This document shows, piece by piece, positions 1-15,716 of a stretch of DNA of 64,000 nucleotides (within the stretch, counting starts at the first letter, position 1; the number at the start of each line of letters is the position of its first letter). The notes beneath the pieces are model-generated. The model was not told where the DNA came from. It ran no database searches and worked only from the letters and a program-made list of their open reading frames with translations. Made by a program: the position numbers and the translations under genes. Origin of the DNA: Eleginops maclovinus (taxonomy: Eukaryota > Chordata > Actinopteri > Perciformes > Eleginopidae); contig NC_086354.1 of NCBI RefSeq assembly GCF_036324505.1, positions 23,413,707 to 23,477,706 on the forward strand. Reading direction: 5' to 3'.

Positions 1-295
1 GACAGATTGTACAGAAAAAGGAAAAAACCTCTGAGGGCACAAGTCACACTTTGAGTCATTCCTTCAGCATGTGTGCAGCAGCTACTGTATCACATGTAAT
101 GCCTCTCTGTATCAACTCTGCAGTCCTACTGAGAATCGGAAGTGACATGAATGAACAGTGCTTGAAAGGTAACGGGCTCATCCGCCCCAGTTTTTGAATC
201 TGTGCCACTGTACATCCGTCTGTACTATCCTGTAGCCACACCCGGTTGATACAGAAGGCCAGTGCACCAGAACTATGACCTTCAAATACTCAAAT

Positions 296-545
296 ATTCT
301 TACTTTTTTTGCAAACAATGCTATTTTCAGGTTCATGTTAGTATTTTTTTTGCCTCTATTGTTTAAAATCACCCCGAGCCCAGTCTGCTCTGATTGGTTA
401 GCTGCTCGTTAGCCACTTAGAGATGTCCCGCCCCTTAGACATACGATGTAATGGAGAGCTCGGGATTTTAGTCTTTGCAAACCATTTACATGCACTTATA
501 AAACACTACAGGAAAGGGAAATCACCAACAAGCATTTTTGGTGTC
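296..545 (+). mobile_element. Decayed copy of a short non-autonomous DNA transposon (family 1)
   Basis: The stretch shares the core 'cccagtctgctctgattggt', then 'agagatgtcccgccccttag' and the end 'catttacatgcactta... cactacaggaaagg' with the longer copies near 18.95 kb and 56.14 kb in this same window. The left part is diverged. No coding capacity is seen. The repeat identity is seen directly; the MITE label is from general recognition of this fish repeat. Confidence 0.7.
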
Positions 546-1385
546 TTTCATTCAAATGTACCCAACTTTTATTCTTTTAATACAGCATTTAGAAAATCAA
601 CCTTTTTATTTTTAGGTTAACAATGTTTTGAGGTGTGACTCAATGGTGTGAGGTCATCGCTGTAGCTGTGTGGTAAGGGAGGAACCTAATTGTATCTGAG
701 GTTGATTTTACTAACCATAATCTGATCATGTAAACAAATAAAAACAAATCAAATAAAAAGTCGGGAAACATCAGATCTGAAATACATTGGAGCGTACATG
801 CATGCACATATTATCTGCCATGCAAGAATGAGTATGTGTATGTACAGTATATATATATATGTGCAGGAGTGTGGGGGGGGGGGGGAGGATGGCTGCAGGA
901 CGGTGAGTAGGGCTGACAGCACCAGCAGAGCAGCCTGGGGTGTTCTATACATGAATTAGCTCCTCGCAAGTCTGCACAGGAACACCAGTTCGCACTATTT
1001 GAGTCAGGGCAACCCCCGAGGTGACAAGTTGATTTGTTTCACACAATCCAAATGACCTGGTTTCTATACTGCCGAGCACTGCTGGAGTTTTTTTTTTTTT
1101 TGACAAGGGGATGGTAAAGATGCATGATTTAGATGCCTTCAATTGCATAACTGTCTGTCTGGGGTACAGGTAACTATTGCCGAATATTCTCAAGATGTAT
1201 TCAATGGCCGTTCAAATACAAGAATGAACGAACACATTGTCAACATGTCTGTGCAGCAAAGTAGACAATCTGCTGTTCAGAAAGGAATCGGATGTGACTA
1301 AGTTGGGAAACTATTCTCCAGCCCGTTGCAGGGTGAATAAGGGAGTTCACTAGAGGTCAAGTGCCTGATCAGACCACCAATGAAC

Positions 1386-1416
<31 letters not shown>

Positions 1417-2559
1417 GTAGACCTGGCTGAGCCAAACCTCATGCATGTCAGAGAGGCAGTGGCATGTCAGCTCCCGCACTGGGTTCTTTTTTTGTTTTGT
1501 TTTTCACAGCAACACCTCATCTACAGTTTCTCCGAGACAAGCAGGCACAGGCCCCGCATTACACCATCGCTAATAACTGAAGCTGGCACCGGGCCATGGG
1601 AAAAATAAATCTGTAACACTTTATTGTGGCTGTATTCCAGCCAGCCAGCATGAAGTAATCATTGCAATTCTCATAAAGGGCATATCTGGTCTGGTCTGGT
1701 TTAGGCTGCACACATCTATCAGGCTGGGATTTACCCGACAGCATAGTTTGAGAAACCCTTTATATCTTTAAGGCTTTTGCGGGAGAAACACAGAGAGATT
1801 AGCCTTGGCATTTATAAAAAAGGATGATAAAAAACGCCACCAACAAAGACACAAATATTAAGGAAAATCTAAGAAAGATTTAAAATTCCTGCCTGTTTCT
1901 TGGACAGGACATCGTTGCGACACACAGTGTGTTTTTCCAATGACTTCGACCATTAGAAGTACATTTATATAAACCCTTTTCTCAAAGCAGGTGCATTTTT
2001 CCATTCACACTCCAGTCTGAACTCCAAAATATCTGTCATGTATTAATGCAAATGAGTTGTATTTAATCTGGGAGCGTACAGCTGGGAAAATGTGCCGATA
2101 TCCCATTAAAGTCCCGCTGGGTGCCGTCACACTGCTGCTCCATTATTCACCGTCTACAAAGTGGCTCAGAATGACATCATCACCACCGTCTGTTTCACAA
2201 TCATATCAGAAATGTGTGATCTTTTTCACAGCAGACTGTGTGACGTTTGCTTTCACACTGGATTCTCCCTGTTTTAATGTCCAGTCATTAGCTGCGTCTC
2301 TCTGTGACTGACTGATGTGGAGCAAGATGTTGACCTAAAACTTGTCAGTCATTATGACGAGCTGTCAAGTCCCCCGAGGCTGAGATGAGCCCTCTGCAGG
2401 CGGCTTCAGGTGCAAGTAATTTCATAGCCTTCCATAGATTTTAGCATTGCAAAATGTTGAGATTTGATTGATAAATGACATCTGACCGCTCACCCTCACC
2501 CTTTTTATATAATTTTGTTTCTACAGGGTGAGTGGGGGTAAGATTACAATACATTCAAG
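546..2559. other. Non-coding stretch, no gene recognised
   Basis: Only short chance ORFs are present, none with a recognisable domain. It holds a short G-run near 872-885, the long poly-G at 1386-1413 (separate entry), and AT-rich unique sequence. The part at about 2340-2480 is balanced in composition and not obviously repetitive, so it could be conserved non-coding DNA, but nothing in the sequence proves it. Confidence 0.5.
1386..1413 (+). repeat. Poly-G homopolymer tract (28 G)
   Basis: An uninterrupted run of 28 G. Such tracts can form G-quadruplexes and are prone to sequencing length error. Confidence 0.95.
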
Positions 2560-2995
2560 ATCTCATGACACCAATAATTGAATTTACACGCTCTGAGATC
2601 ATCGGTGGCGGGCTTACTAGTTGCACCCCGGCTCGGAACACAACATGCCGAAGCTGCGTTTAGTTTTTATGCACGTCAAAAATGGAATAAACTCCCAGAA
2701 ATCGTAAGGCCTTCCCCAACCCGGATTGCTTTTAAGTAAAGGCTGAAAACCTTTCTGTTTAGAGCTGCGTACCAAGATGTCATTCAGCTTCCATACCCCT
2801 CTTTAAACACCTATTGTAGATTTATGATGTTGGTTTAATGAATCTGTTACTCCTCTGTGTTTCATTTTGATTTAATTATTATTATTATTATTAGTGTTTT
2901 GGTTCTGTCTTCTGATCGTGTTTTAATGATGATGTAAAGCACTTTGAACTGCCTCTGTGTCTGAAATGTGCTATATAAATAAACTGACCTTAACA
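2560..2995 (+). mobile_element. L2-like LINE 3' end (ORF2 C-terminus plus 3' UTR)
   Basis: The 5' part (about 2580-2770) translates in broken frames to the tail typical of fish LINE ORF2 proteins: 'KWNKLPEIVR', then a phase with 'RIAFK' and 'LKTFLF'. The 3' part has the common fish LINE 3' UTR form 'tgtaaagcactttgaactgc' followed by 'gtgctatataaataaact' at about 2934-2985. The element is 5'-truncated and carries in-frame stops, so it is dead. A related tail lies in the opposite orientation at 11.65 kb. Family assignment (L2/Maui-like) is inference. Confidence 0.65.
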
Positions 2996-5409
2996 CAATG
3001 AGATGAAACATTTTAAAAGTATATATGAAGAAGATTCTAAATATATAAAAGAACAACAGAGTAAATGAAATGCCATTCATTTATCATCCCCACCCACCCT
3101 AACCTTAACAACTACCATCACAACATCATGGAAACAGACAGAAATCAATCCTAATTTAATACATTTCTGCGAGAAATGTAGTTTTTAAAGACAGTTTGCA
3201 ACCTAAAAAATGCTGTAATTAATCTTCTAACTGGCTTACTTTTTCACCAGGACTCGCCGAATTTGAACTGTAAGATGATTGAAATCCTTTCTGTCACAAA
3301 TCTTGGCATGACATCAAGCAACCAATGGTGGACGTTGGGCAACGCCGCATGAGTGAGTCATCGGTATGAGAATCTTCGTGCTTTTTCAGTACAATATGCC
3401 TTGTTTGTTTGCCCTGATTGCTGCATTCACAAGCCTGTCAGCAATGCTTTCAACCACAGGTGTCTGGATGTGCATGACGTACCTCTGCACCGGGTTGGCC
3501 AACAGTTTCGCTGCTCATGAGAACAGTACCTTACTACAGGTTGGCTCCACCCAGGCTTAGCGACGGCTTAAGCTGCTCTTGCTTCAGCAACTGTAAGGAT
3601 ATACTTGTACCACATCATTATCGCATGTGGATAAACTGATACTGTTTTATACTGGTACTATTACCACTTAAGTTTCCCCAAATCTCCTCTACGATGACTT
3701 CATTGACGTGTCTAGACGGATGTTCAAATAAGAAGCAGGATTCTTGGAAGCTGTTATGAGTTCTGAAAAGCTTCTCCCACCTCAATACTGATTCTAAGAA
3801 CATGTTTAGAACAAAACAAGGGACATACAGCCACACCTTTTCAAGGTAACAGGACAAAAACAAGGTGCTTCGGAGAAAGATATGACTAGTGACATACAGG
3901 ATAGTGTGATCTTGTTTCCAAAAGAACAAGACTCTTCAGAATGATGTGGAAATACCTTCTCACCAATTAGTGGAACCAACTGCATTGGTTGTTAAACAAT
4001 GCATCTTTTGGCATAAAGAAGTTGGTTTTTCATCAATGCTATCAGCAGGAATAAGGTGGATTGCCATACCACTTTTAACATGGTCCCAAGGGTGTGAATC
4101 GTACAGATTTGACTCACCCCCGAACCTTTCCTCAAAATGTTTTCCCAACATGTTCGCCGTTCAAAGCTCGTGTCTCAATCTGTCAGTCTTTTGTCTGCTT
4201 CCTGTCTCTGTGTCTTCCCTCCTGCCTGATTACTGATTCTGTTCACCTTGGGTTGTTCCTGTCCTCCCCAGCTTGTCCTCTGATTAGCTCTGCATGAATT
4301 TAGGTTTTTCTGAGTTTAATAAGTTCTAGTCTGTATGTTTTTTGATCGAAGGAACTTTAAATAAAGCTCATTGTTGGTTTGAACAATCATCTGTCTGCAC
4401 TTTGGTCCAAACTGCGCAGCTCAACCCTTGACCGCTTGTGTTTTTACTGAAGTTATTTTCTTTTGTTCGGTCATGGTTCTCAGAGGATGAACCGTAACGA
4501 CTTTGGTGATCCCCTGATCTTTTTTTATTTGTGTAGAGCCGCAATGAAACTGGCATTTGGTTTTGAACAAAATATCTAACCAAGAGTAGGAGGAATTGTC
4601 CCTTCAGTGATCCCCTCGCTTTTTATCCATTGCAACCAGTAGGTTAAAATACTGTTGATGATGCTAAACGTTGGCAGTAAATAATGCTTGGAGCCCAACA
4701 GCAATAAACACATTATGCATTGACATAAAAAAAGACGATTCAGAATCTGGCTTTCCTTTAATTCAGAGTGAATGAATGGAGTACCTATACCTGACTCAAC
4801 CATCCATCTGTCTTTTGGTGTTGAGTAGGAGGTGCACATTGAGTTTTTGGTGATGTACAGCTGCCTGTTGTGGCTGGAAATGTTACTGTGGGCAGTGAGA
4901 GTGATCTAAAACAGTAAATTGGTGGCTGGACGTCCAAACAATGAGTGGAAAGTCCCTCTCTGGTTAGCCTCGTCATGACCCATGCACTGAAACTTGTGAG
5001 CATGTGTCAAAAGAAGACCTTGCCTTGTTTTAAGAGACTGAATTAGACCCACGCCATTCCCGATGTTCACATGCCCGAACAGAATGACCTTTAGAGATCT
5101 GAGGAGAGGCAGCAAAAACATGTTTGCATTTCTAACTTGGTCCCTAAACCTTGCAGATATCTTTTTCCGTACGTGCTTTTTCTTGAGCCCTCTCACATAT
5201 TATTATTGAATGGGGGACCTTGTGTCATTAATCATTAATTGTCAACACAATGGATTGATTTCTATAAAGTTGTGAAGATTTTGCTTTACATTTTTCACAT
5301 TGAAGGGGTGGAAAATGATCATCCTAAACACATTTAGTTATAGATCACATACATGGCAATTTGTTCTCCACTGTTTCTTTATATTCCTTGTTGTCTTGCA
5401 TGTCTTTAG

Positions 5410-5411
<2 letters not shown>
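2996..5411. other. Non-coding stretch with a possible retroelement fragment
   Basis: No gene recognised. About 4160-4430 has the C/T-rich, 'taaataaagctc' plus 'ctgcactttggtcc' look of the ends of fish retroelements, but I cannot place it in a family. Minus-strand open frames at 4576-5196 show no known domain. The rest is ordinary AT-rich intergenic sequence. Confidence 0.35.

Positions 5412-5497
<86 letters not shown>
5412..5497 (+). repeat. (GT)n microsatellite
   Basis: Pure TG/GT dinucleotide run of about 43 units. It produces long CVCV/HTHT reading frames on both strands, which are not genes. Confidence 0.97.
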
Positions 5498-5499
<2 letters not shown>

Positions 5500-5567
5500 C
5501 CATGTTTCTGATTCATAATTGGTCCATGCTGGCAGAGGCACCTGTAAGAGATCCATCTCCTCCACAG

Positions 5568-5763
5568 GCGGAGGGGCCAAACGCCGCAGTATCTCCCACA
5601 CAGATGGACCTCACAGCGAGCGGCCCGTCCATGCAAGCCCCGCCCCCCCCACCCCCAACCCTCCGCCTCCTCACCAACGGATGGTGTATCACAGTGGGAA
5701 CGTCGTTTCAAATCAATCCCAATAAAGGCCTGGCCTGCCTCGGCGCTGACATTCAGACGTTGG
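5568..5763 (+). other. Possible orphan exon (unproven)
   Basis: A GC-rich island in AT-rich surroundings. It is bounded by an acceptor-like 'tctcctccacag' ending at 5567 and a donor-like 'gtgagag' starting at 5764. Two of the three plus frames are open through most of it. One gives a proline-rich peptide (PPPPPPTLRLLTNGW...), the other a basic start (AKRRSISHTDGPHSERP) that meets a stop before the donor. I recognise neither. It could be a real exon of an unlisted gene, a processed fragment, or just a CpG-rich patch. Confidence 0.12.
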
Positions 5764-6158
5764 GTGAGAGACGCGTGGAGTTTTTTTCTTTTGTGTGTTT
5801 TGTGCTTTGGGACGCAGGAATGAGCTTCCTGTGCCAATAACTCTTCTTTCAATGTAGGAGGTTGAGACTGCGCGTGTAATTTTATGTCTGCCAGCGGCAG
5901 AAATGAAAGTTAGATGACTCCTAATCCATTTACAAAGAATATAGTGTATTTTAAGGATGTATGATCTGTTGAGCTGTGTTTAAGTTATTTAAACAATCAA
6001 TGTAAACTTGGCAGCGATCCATAATTCCTTGATCTGAAGTACATGAATGACATCAACCAAAGAGACTTACATACACATTAAGACTGGAGCAATATGGGGT
6101 TAAATATCTCTTCCAAGCATTCATTTATTGGCTATTCATTTGACTGCTGAGGATCCAG

Positions 6159-6531
6159 GTGCCAGTGCAAACCAAACCCCCAGGAAGTGCTCCGAACTTT
6201 GAGAAGATATCCGTAGTGGTCAAACAGCGGATACTACAACTTCCGTATCAGTCTGTGACGTCACCCGGCCGGGAAATACTTTTTCCCATTGACTTACATT
6301 GGGAAAGAGACGTCTATAAATCGGTGGATTTCATTTTTTTTTTAAAATAAACTACCCAGCATGAACCTTGTTATAGCCCTTATTAAGAACATTAGGTCCT
6401 TAAAGTTGTAAAATGCACTTAAAGCTGAATCCAGATGTATTTCTCTCTCCATTCATTCTGCTGAGCTGAGAGCAGGGCTTAAGGGAAACTCAACTGCGCA
6501 TGCTCTATGCTCTCGACAGCCAGGCATGATT
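6159..6531 (+). repeat. Dispersed fish repeat, left part, interrupted by a SINE
   Basis: It contains the block 'gtcagtctgtgacgtcac'-like (here 'tcagtctgtgacgtcaccc'), then 'cccattgacttacattggga' and 'aagagacgtct', which I recognise as a common repeated block of fish genomes. Sequence of the same type seems to resume after the SINE at about 6901-7025 ('gccccgcctccgacgctgc'). No second copy is seen in this window, so identification rests on memory alone. Confidence 0.4.
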
Positions 6532-6900
6532 AGAATCGGAGGATGAAACCCTCCTTATTGTCACATACATGCACACAGCAGAGCACACACAGTGAAATTG
6601 GTCCTCTGCATTTAACCCATCCTAGTACTAGGAGCAGTGGGCAGCTACCGTGCAGCGCCCGGGGAGCAATGGGGAGGGGGGATTGGAGATGTCCGGTGCC
6701 TTGCTCAAGGGCACGCTCTCTGCATTTGACCCATCCTAGTGTTAGGAGCAGTGGGCTGCCATTATGTACGGCGCCCGGGGAGCAGTGTAGGTAACGGTGC
6801 CTTGCTCAGGGACACCACGGTAACAACTTGGTCTTTCGGGGACTTGAACTGGTGACCTTCCAGTTCCCAGGTCAAGCCCCTATGGACTTTGCCACCACGG
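6532..6900 (-). mobile_element. tRNA-derived SINE, copy 1
   Basis: Read on the minus strand, the right end begins with a tRNA-like head: an A-box region (complement of about 6877-6898) and a B-box (complement of 'ggacttgaact', 6840-6850, close to GGTTCAANTCC). The body matches the copy at 62576-62843: both share 'aggatgaaaccct', 'gtcacatacaagcacacac'-like sequence and 'aacccatcctagtactagga'. An internal duplication is visible here, since the 'acccatcctagt.tTaggagcagtgggc' block occurs at about 6616 and 6730. The left end abuts 'atgattagaatcgg', consistent with a simple A/T-rich tail. Confidence 0.75.
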
Positions 6901-7105
6901 GTAATTTGTGAGGTTTTGCTCTCAAGAATCTCAGGCAATTTTGTGTTCTAATGAGCAGCTCTCATAGGAATGAAGAGGCCCCGCCTCCGACGCTGCATCC
7001 AGTTCTGATTTTACATCCATGATGCTAACTCTTGAGATGAAGAGATCGAGGTTTAGGTTGGTCATTACATACAAACTGACTGGTGTAGTATTGAGAGAGG
7101 AAGCC

Positions 7106-7205
7106 TAATAATAAAGGTCCCTTTTATGCTTTTTGAGGTGTTCCCTTTCCTGTGCATGTAAAAGGTTTTGGTGCATGTAAATGGTCTGCAAAGGCTCATA
7201 ACGTT
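7106..7205 (-). mobile_element. End fragment of family 1 MITE
   Basis: The stretch 'aaaggtcccttttatgcttt', 'gttccctttcctgt', 'gcatgtaaatggt' and 'tgcaaaggct' matches the left end of the copy at 56139. The remainder of the element is missing. Confidence 0.6.

Positions 7206-11263
<4,058 letters not shown>

Positions 11264-11316
<53 letters not shown>
11264..11316 (+). repeat. (CA)n microsatellite
   Basis: Pure CA run of about 26 units. Confidence 0.96.
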
Positions 11317-11319
<3 letters not shown>

Positions 11320-11647
11320 TGCTCTCTGCTAAACTGATTATGAACAAACCTGAGGCCACTTGCTTCTCAATACGTGTTATTTTCCCAGGCATAGACCAAG
11401 CTGCCTGCGAAGATATTTGTAATTTCAACTTGCTTTGCTTAGTTTGCAGATTTGATATCTTTTATGCACCAAAACAACCGTCACAATCCTCATCTAGGCC
11501 GCAAATATTCAACTGTGCAACAATTATTATTCACTCTTAAGGATTACTACTGTATTACACTCTACACATTCATCTGTTTCTCATCAATAATACCATTTTA
11601 ACACTGAAACACCATGCTATATATACATATATTCACACTGAATAAGC

Positions 11648-11862
11648 AAGGCAAGTTTAATTATACGCCACTTTTCAACACAAGGCAATTCAAAGTGCTT
11701 TAAAAAAATGAAAGCATTAAGAAACACATAATAAATGGCATTTAAAAACAGTAATCAAAGAGCAAAATAAACATAAAACAAGCTAATATGTAAAAATAAA
11801 TGAATAAAAGTTACAGTGCAGAGTAAGATATGAATAGTTTAATTAAAAGTGACCTTTATTGT
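11648..11862 (-). mobile_element. LINE-type 3' end, minus orientation
   Basis: The plus strand reads 'ggcaagtttaattatacgcc', then 'acacaaggcaattcaaagtg' and 'agttacagtgcagagtaaga'. This is the reverse of the 3' UTR that ends the element at 2560-2995 ('aaagcactttgaactgc') and a widespread fish form. The region is AT-rich with no coding left. The outer border near 11862 is approximate. Confidence 0.6.
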
Positions 11863-12784
11863 TGACGTCAAGTTAAATTATATTGCACATTTTAACACAA
11901 TTTGCAATTAGAAAGTGCTTTATTAAAACATATGTTTTGTATATAGTTGATATTATACAGTAATGCATATCATTTTAGTACAATTTGCATATTTTTAATT
12001 GACTTCTTATGATAATATACATACTTTTAATTCATTTTTGTATTTTATTGAATTATTCTAAATGGTGAAATTGTCAAGAAACCTTATTTATCTGCTTGAA
12101 TGAACAACATACTGAGATTCTGGTTCAGTAAAGGTTAAAAAAAGACAAATGCCTCATCCCACAGATGTTTGAAGAAAGCGAAAAGTGAGAAGAAGCTCAG
12201 TAGGTGTTGAAGTGTGTCATCTCGAGCGTTTGACACTCCTGCACGTGCAAGAGTCAACACGAGCGTCGAAGGCACGGAAACGGGACGAAGTGACAGACTG
12301 CCCCGGTAAGCCCTTGGCACTGTCATCACGCTGCATTGTGGGTAACGCCGCATGGCTTGACAACAGGAGTCGGAAAATGAATTTTTCCACTGTTGGTGCG
12401 GAGTGCCTTCAGGGTGATTAAACACGGTAAATGTTACTCAATAACTTAATTAGCACTTATTGATGCTGATTAATGTGCATTTAAGGCGCCATAAATGTTT
12501 AATTCTCGTTACATGCAGCAAATGGAAACCCCTCGGTGGTTTTACCTTGAGCTAATTTATGTGCATGTGTAATTAAGGAGTGCTACTGAGCAGTCGGTGG
12601 TCTTGGCTTCGTCTTTGTGAACTCGTGTAGATGTAGAGACAGAATGTTATTAGCAAAAATCTCAGTTCTCCTCTTCAGCACATCCAACACTACGAGGTTC
12701 CTCATAACGTGTCTTAAAGATTAGTAGGTCTGTAACTATACATTATAATTTAAACTTCATAGTAATATTATTATCCTTTTTACA
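11863..12784. promoter_or_regulatory. Intergenic; candidate conserved non-coding element at about 12430-12600
   Basis: No gene recognised. About 12430-12600 is non-repetitive and dense in TAAT/ATTA and CATAAA homeodomain-type motifs ('cttaattagcactta', 'gccataaatg', 'gtgtaattaagg'). That composition is typical of vertebrate developmental enhancers near transcription-factor genes. The assignment is inference only. Confidence 0.15.
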
Positions 12785-13196
12785 GAGAGAAGGTTTTCTG
12801 AGTCTGCACCTTTTAACAGGTCTACTCCACTTCTGAGCTGAGGTGCATGGTGTACTTTTACTCCACTACATGTATTAATCCCTTTAGTTGCTAGGCAGAT
12901 TAGGATGAACGATGGTAAATATAATCTCCCTTAAATCAGACTGTAGTTCACCTGCAGTAAATCCAGCAGCTACCCTGCAGTATACAAAGCCATTCAAACT
13001 AGCTGCACCTTTACCAGCTCTGAGAACACTTTACTGATCAATCATTATAAAACATATCAGAGATATTATTCTGAAATGGACCAATCAGACAATGACTACT
13101 TTTACTGTCGCTACTTTAAGTACATTTAGATGAGAGTACTTTCTACTTTCACTGGAGGAACATTTAGAATACTTTTACTGTGACAGAGTATTCCTA
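12785..13196 (+). mobile_element. Non-autonomous DNA transposon remnant (family 2), right half
   Basis: It contains 'gtacttttactccactacat', 'ctgcaccttttaac'-like and 'acctttaccagctctgag', 'attattctgaaatggacca', 'acagagtattcctacact'. These are diagnostic blocks of a fish element whose end reads 'tggtacttctactttactca' then 'agatctgagtacttct'. The end runs straight into the minisatellite that follows. A copy of the other half lies in opposite orientation at about 47.93-48.30 kb. Confidence 0.65.
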
Positions 13197-14338
13197 CACT
13201 CTGGTACTTCTACTTTACTCAAGTACAAGATCTGAGTACTTCTACTTTACTCAAGTACAAGACCTGAGTACTTCTACTTTACTCAAGTACAAGACCTGAG
13301 TACTTCTACTTTACTCAAGTACAAGACCTGAGTACTTCTACTTTACTCTAGTACAAGGCCTGAGTACTTCTACTTTGACTCAAGTACAAGACCTGAGTAC
13401 TTCTACTTTTACTCAAGTACAAGATCTGAGTACTTCTACTTTGACTCAAGTACAAGACCTGAGTACTTCTACTTTTACTCAAGTACAAGATCTGAGTACT
13501 TCTACTTTACTCAAGTACAAGATCTGAGTACTTCTACTTTACTCAAGTACAAGATCTGAGTACTTCTACTTTACTCAAGTACAAGATCTGAGTACTTCTA
13601 CTTTTACTCAAGTACAAGATCTGAGTACTTCTACTTTACTCAAGTACAAGATCTGAGTACTTCTACTTTTACTCAATAATAAGATCTGAGTACTATTACT
13701 TTTACTAAAGTACAAGATCTGAGTACTTCTACTTTACTCAAGTACAAGATCTGAGTACTTCTACTTTTACTCAAGTACAAGATCTGAGTACTTCTACTTT
13801 ACTCAAGTACAAGATCTGAGTACTTCTACTTTACTCAAGTACAAGATCTGAGTACTTCTACTTTTACTCAAGTACAATATCTGAGTACTTCTACTTTTAC
13901 TCAAGAACAAGATCTGAGTACTTCTACTTTACTCAAGTACAATATCTGAGTACTTCTACTTTACTCAAGTACAAGATCTGAGTACTTCTACTTTACTCAA
14001 GAACAAGATCTGAGTACTTCTACTTTTACTCAAGTACAAGATCTGAGTACTTCTACTTTTACTCAAGATCTGAGTACTTCTACTTTACTCAAGTACAAGA
14101 CCTGAGTACTTCTACTTTACTCAAGTACAAGATCTGAGTACTTCTACTTTACTCAAGTACAAGAGCTGAGTACTTCTACTTTTACTCAAGAACAAGATCT
14201 GAGTACTTCTACTTTACTCAAGAACAAGATCTGAGTACTTCTACTTTACTCAAGTACAAGAGCTGAGTACTTCTACTTTACTCAAGTACAAGATCTGAGT
14301 ACTTCTACTTTACTCAAGTACAAGATCTGAGTACTTCT
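13197..14338 (+). repeat. 32/33-bp minisatellite grown from the end of family 2 transposon
   Basis: About 35 tandem units of the form 'gagtacttctactttactca' plus 'agtacaagatct'. Units differ mainly by TTTACT versus TTTTACT (32 or 33 bp), and by 'gatct', 'gacct' or 'gagct', and 'gtaca' or 'gaaca'. Units are near identical along the array, which indicates recent expansion or ongoing homogenisation. The first unit is continuous with the transposon terminus at 13180-13197. Confidence 0.95.
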
Positions 14339-14964
14339 GCACACAGCACAATTATTCCGTACAGTGAATGAACACTGCATACATTTTGTTATGGATTGTG
14401 GGGAAGATTAATGTAAAATCTCAATCAAAGTTTACACAACACCCCTATAATATCTTCAGTGATGTTTTCACCTGTCTGCAGTGATGCATACAGGTACTCC
14501 AGGGTGTGGTTACCGAGTACAATGCGACTGAACACACCTCTGCTGCACCCATACACCTTCAGAGAGGTTAGTGTGGTGACAGGTGAAGCAGACATGACAC
14601 TTGTTCCCAGGCAGCTTGGTATTTAGTGACATTTTAACGGTCGTTAGTTGACTATCAAGAGTATGAATATTGCAACCATTTAGCTAATGCATGCTAGGAC
14701 ATATTTCAACCGTCATGACTAATGTTGTATGTGTGTTGTGAAGCAGGCATTTCAATCAGTGTAGTTTTAATGAAACCAGGAGTAGCATTAGATTGTCTTC
14801 GCTCATTTGCACACACATACAGCTGCTCAAAATCCAAGTTGTGACATTTTTTTTAACACCTCAAGAAAGGATAGGAGTTTGACTCAACTTCAGGAGAGAA
14901 ACAAACACAAGCAAAACAAATAAGCTAACAAATGCAACAACACACTGAATTAATGCTCTTTTCA
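14339..14964. other. Non-coding stretch, nothing recognised
   Basis: Unique AT-rich sequence without notable open frames or repeats. Confidence 0.5.
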
Positions 14965-15125
14965 AACTGTTCGAAGGATACACTGCATTACATTTATCCA
15001 AAGCGACTTACAACAAGTGCAATAAACCATAACGATTCAAACTAAGGACAACAACAACAGTGCTGACATGTTTACTTCAAACAAGCATTATCTAAGTGCT
15101 GTTGCATAAGTAAAACTCTTAAGTG
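14965..15125 (+). repeat. Dispersed fish repeat fragment
   Basis: The block 'attacatttatccaaagcga' followed by 'cttacaacaagtgcaataa' is a ubiquitous teleost repeat sequence from memory. Its borders and class are uncertain, and there is no second copy in the window. Confidence 0.4.
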
Positions 15126-15262
15126 CGTTTTTTCTTTTCTAACCCTTTTGATAAAATGTCACATATGTGTACGACAAGATATACAAGATGAAAAGGAGGA
15201 GCCCTGGTCATTCGTTATAATGTTTCAAAGTAAAGTCAAAAAGTATTTAATAATACATTTGT

Positions 15263-15716
15263 GTCACGGATGGGGGAAAGGACCCAGGCGCAGATCCGAC
15301 AGGAGGCAGGGGTACAAAAGTGTAACAAAAGGCGAGCTTTTATTCATAGAAAAGCTGATTACAAAAATGCAAAACTAGGAACGCAGAAAAAGGTACAACA
15401 CAGGAAAAGCATCAAATGAAAACTCGGACAAACCGGTGACAAAGGGAGGGCTGAAAAGGGCAATCCAAGACATCACAGGGAACAGGCAAACAACAACAAC
15501 AAGGTGACCAAGAACACAAAGGGAAGACAAGACAAGACACAGCTGGGAAGGGGAGGTGAAACACAGGGGCAACAGGTGAGCACGATCAGACAATCAGACA
15601 GAAGGTAAACTAGACAAGACAGGAAGTAAACTAGACAAGACAGGAAGTGACAAAACAAGATACATTTCAAAATAAAACAGTAAACTATAAACACAAAAAC
15701 TGAGATCCTAACAATT
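15263..15716 (-). mobile_element. Dispersed repeat, probably non-autonomous element
   Basis: It begins 'gtcacggatgggggaaagg', 'acccaggcgcagatccgac' and ends in purine-rich 'gacaagacaggaagt' subrepeats and 'aaactgagatcctaaca'. On the minus strand it is a T/C-rich element of a type common in fish genomes. No coding. The internal 'ggaagtaaactagacaagac' unit occurs twice at about 15600-15645. Terminal repeats are not clear. Confidence 0.45.

Noticed and set aside
5300..5601. CVCV and HTHT frames through the GT repeat
   Set aside because: They arise only from the dinucleotide repeat; the same pattern is seen at 8.7, 11.3, 29.7, 31.1, 42.6, 46.0, 51.7, 52.0 and 62.0 kb.
13197..14338. CRISPR-like array (also 27.3, 41.3 and 48.9 kb arrays)
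   Set aside because: Direct head-to-tail repeats with no unique spacers in a vertebrate genome; they are minisatellites.
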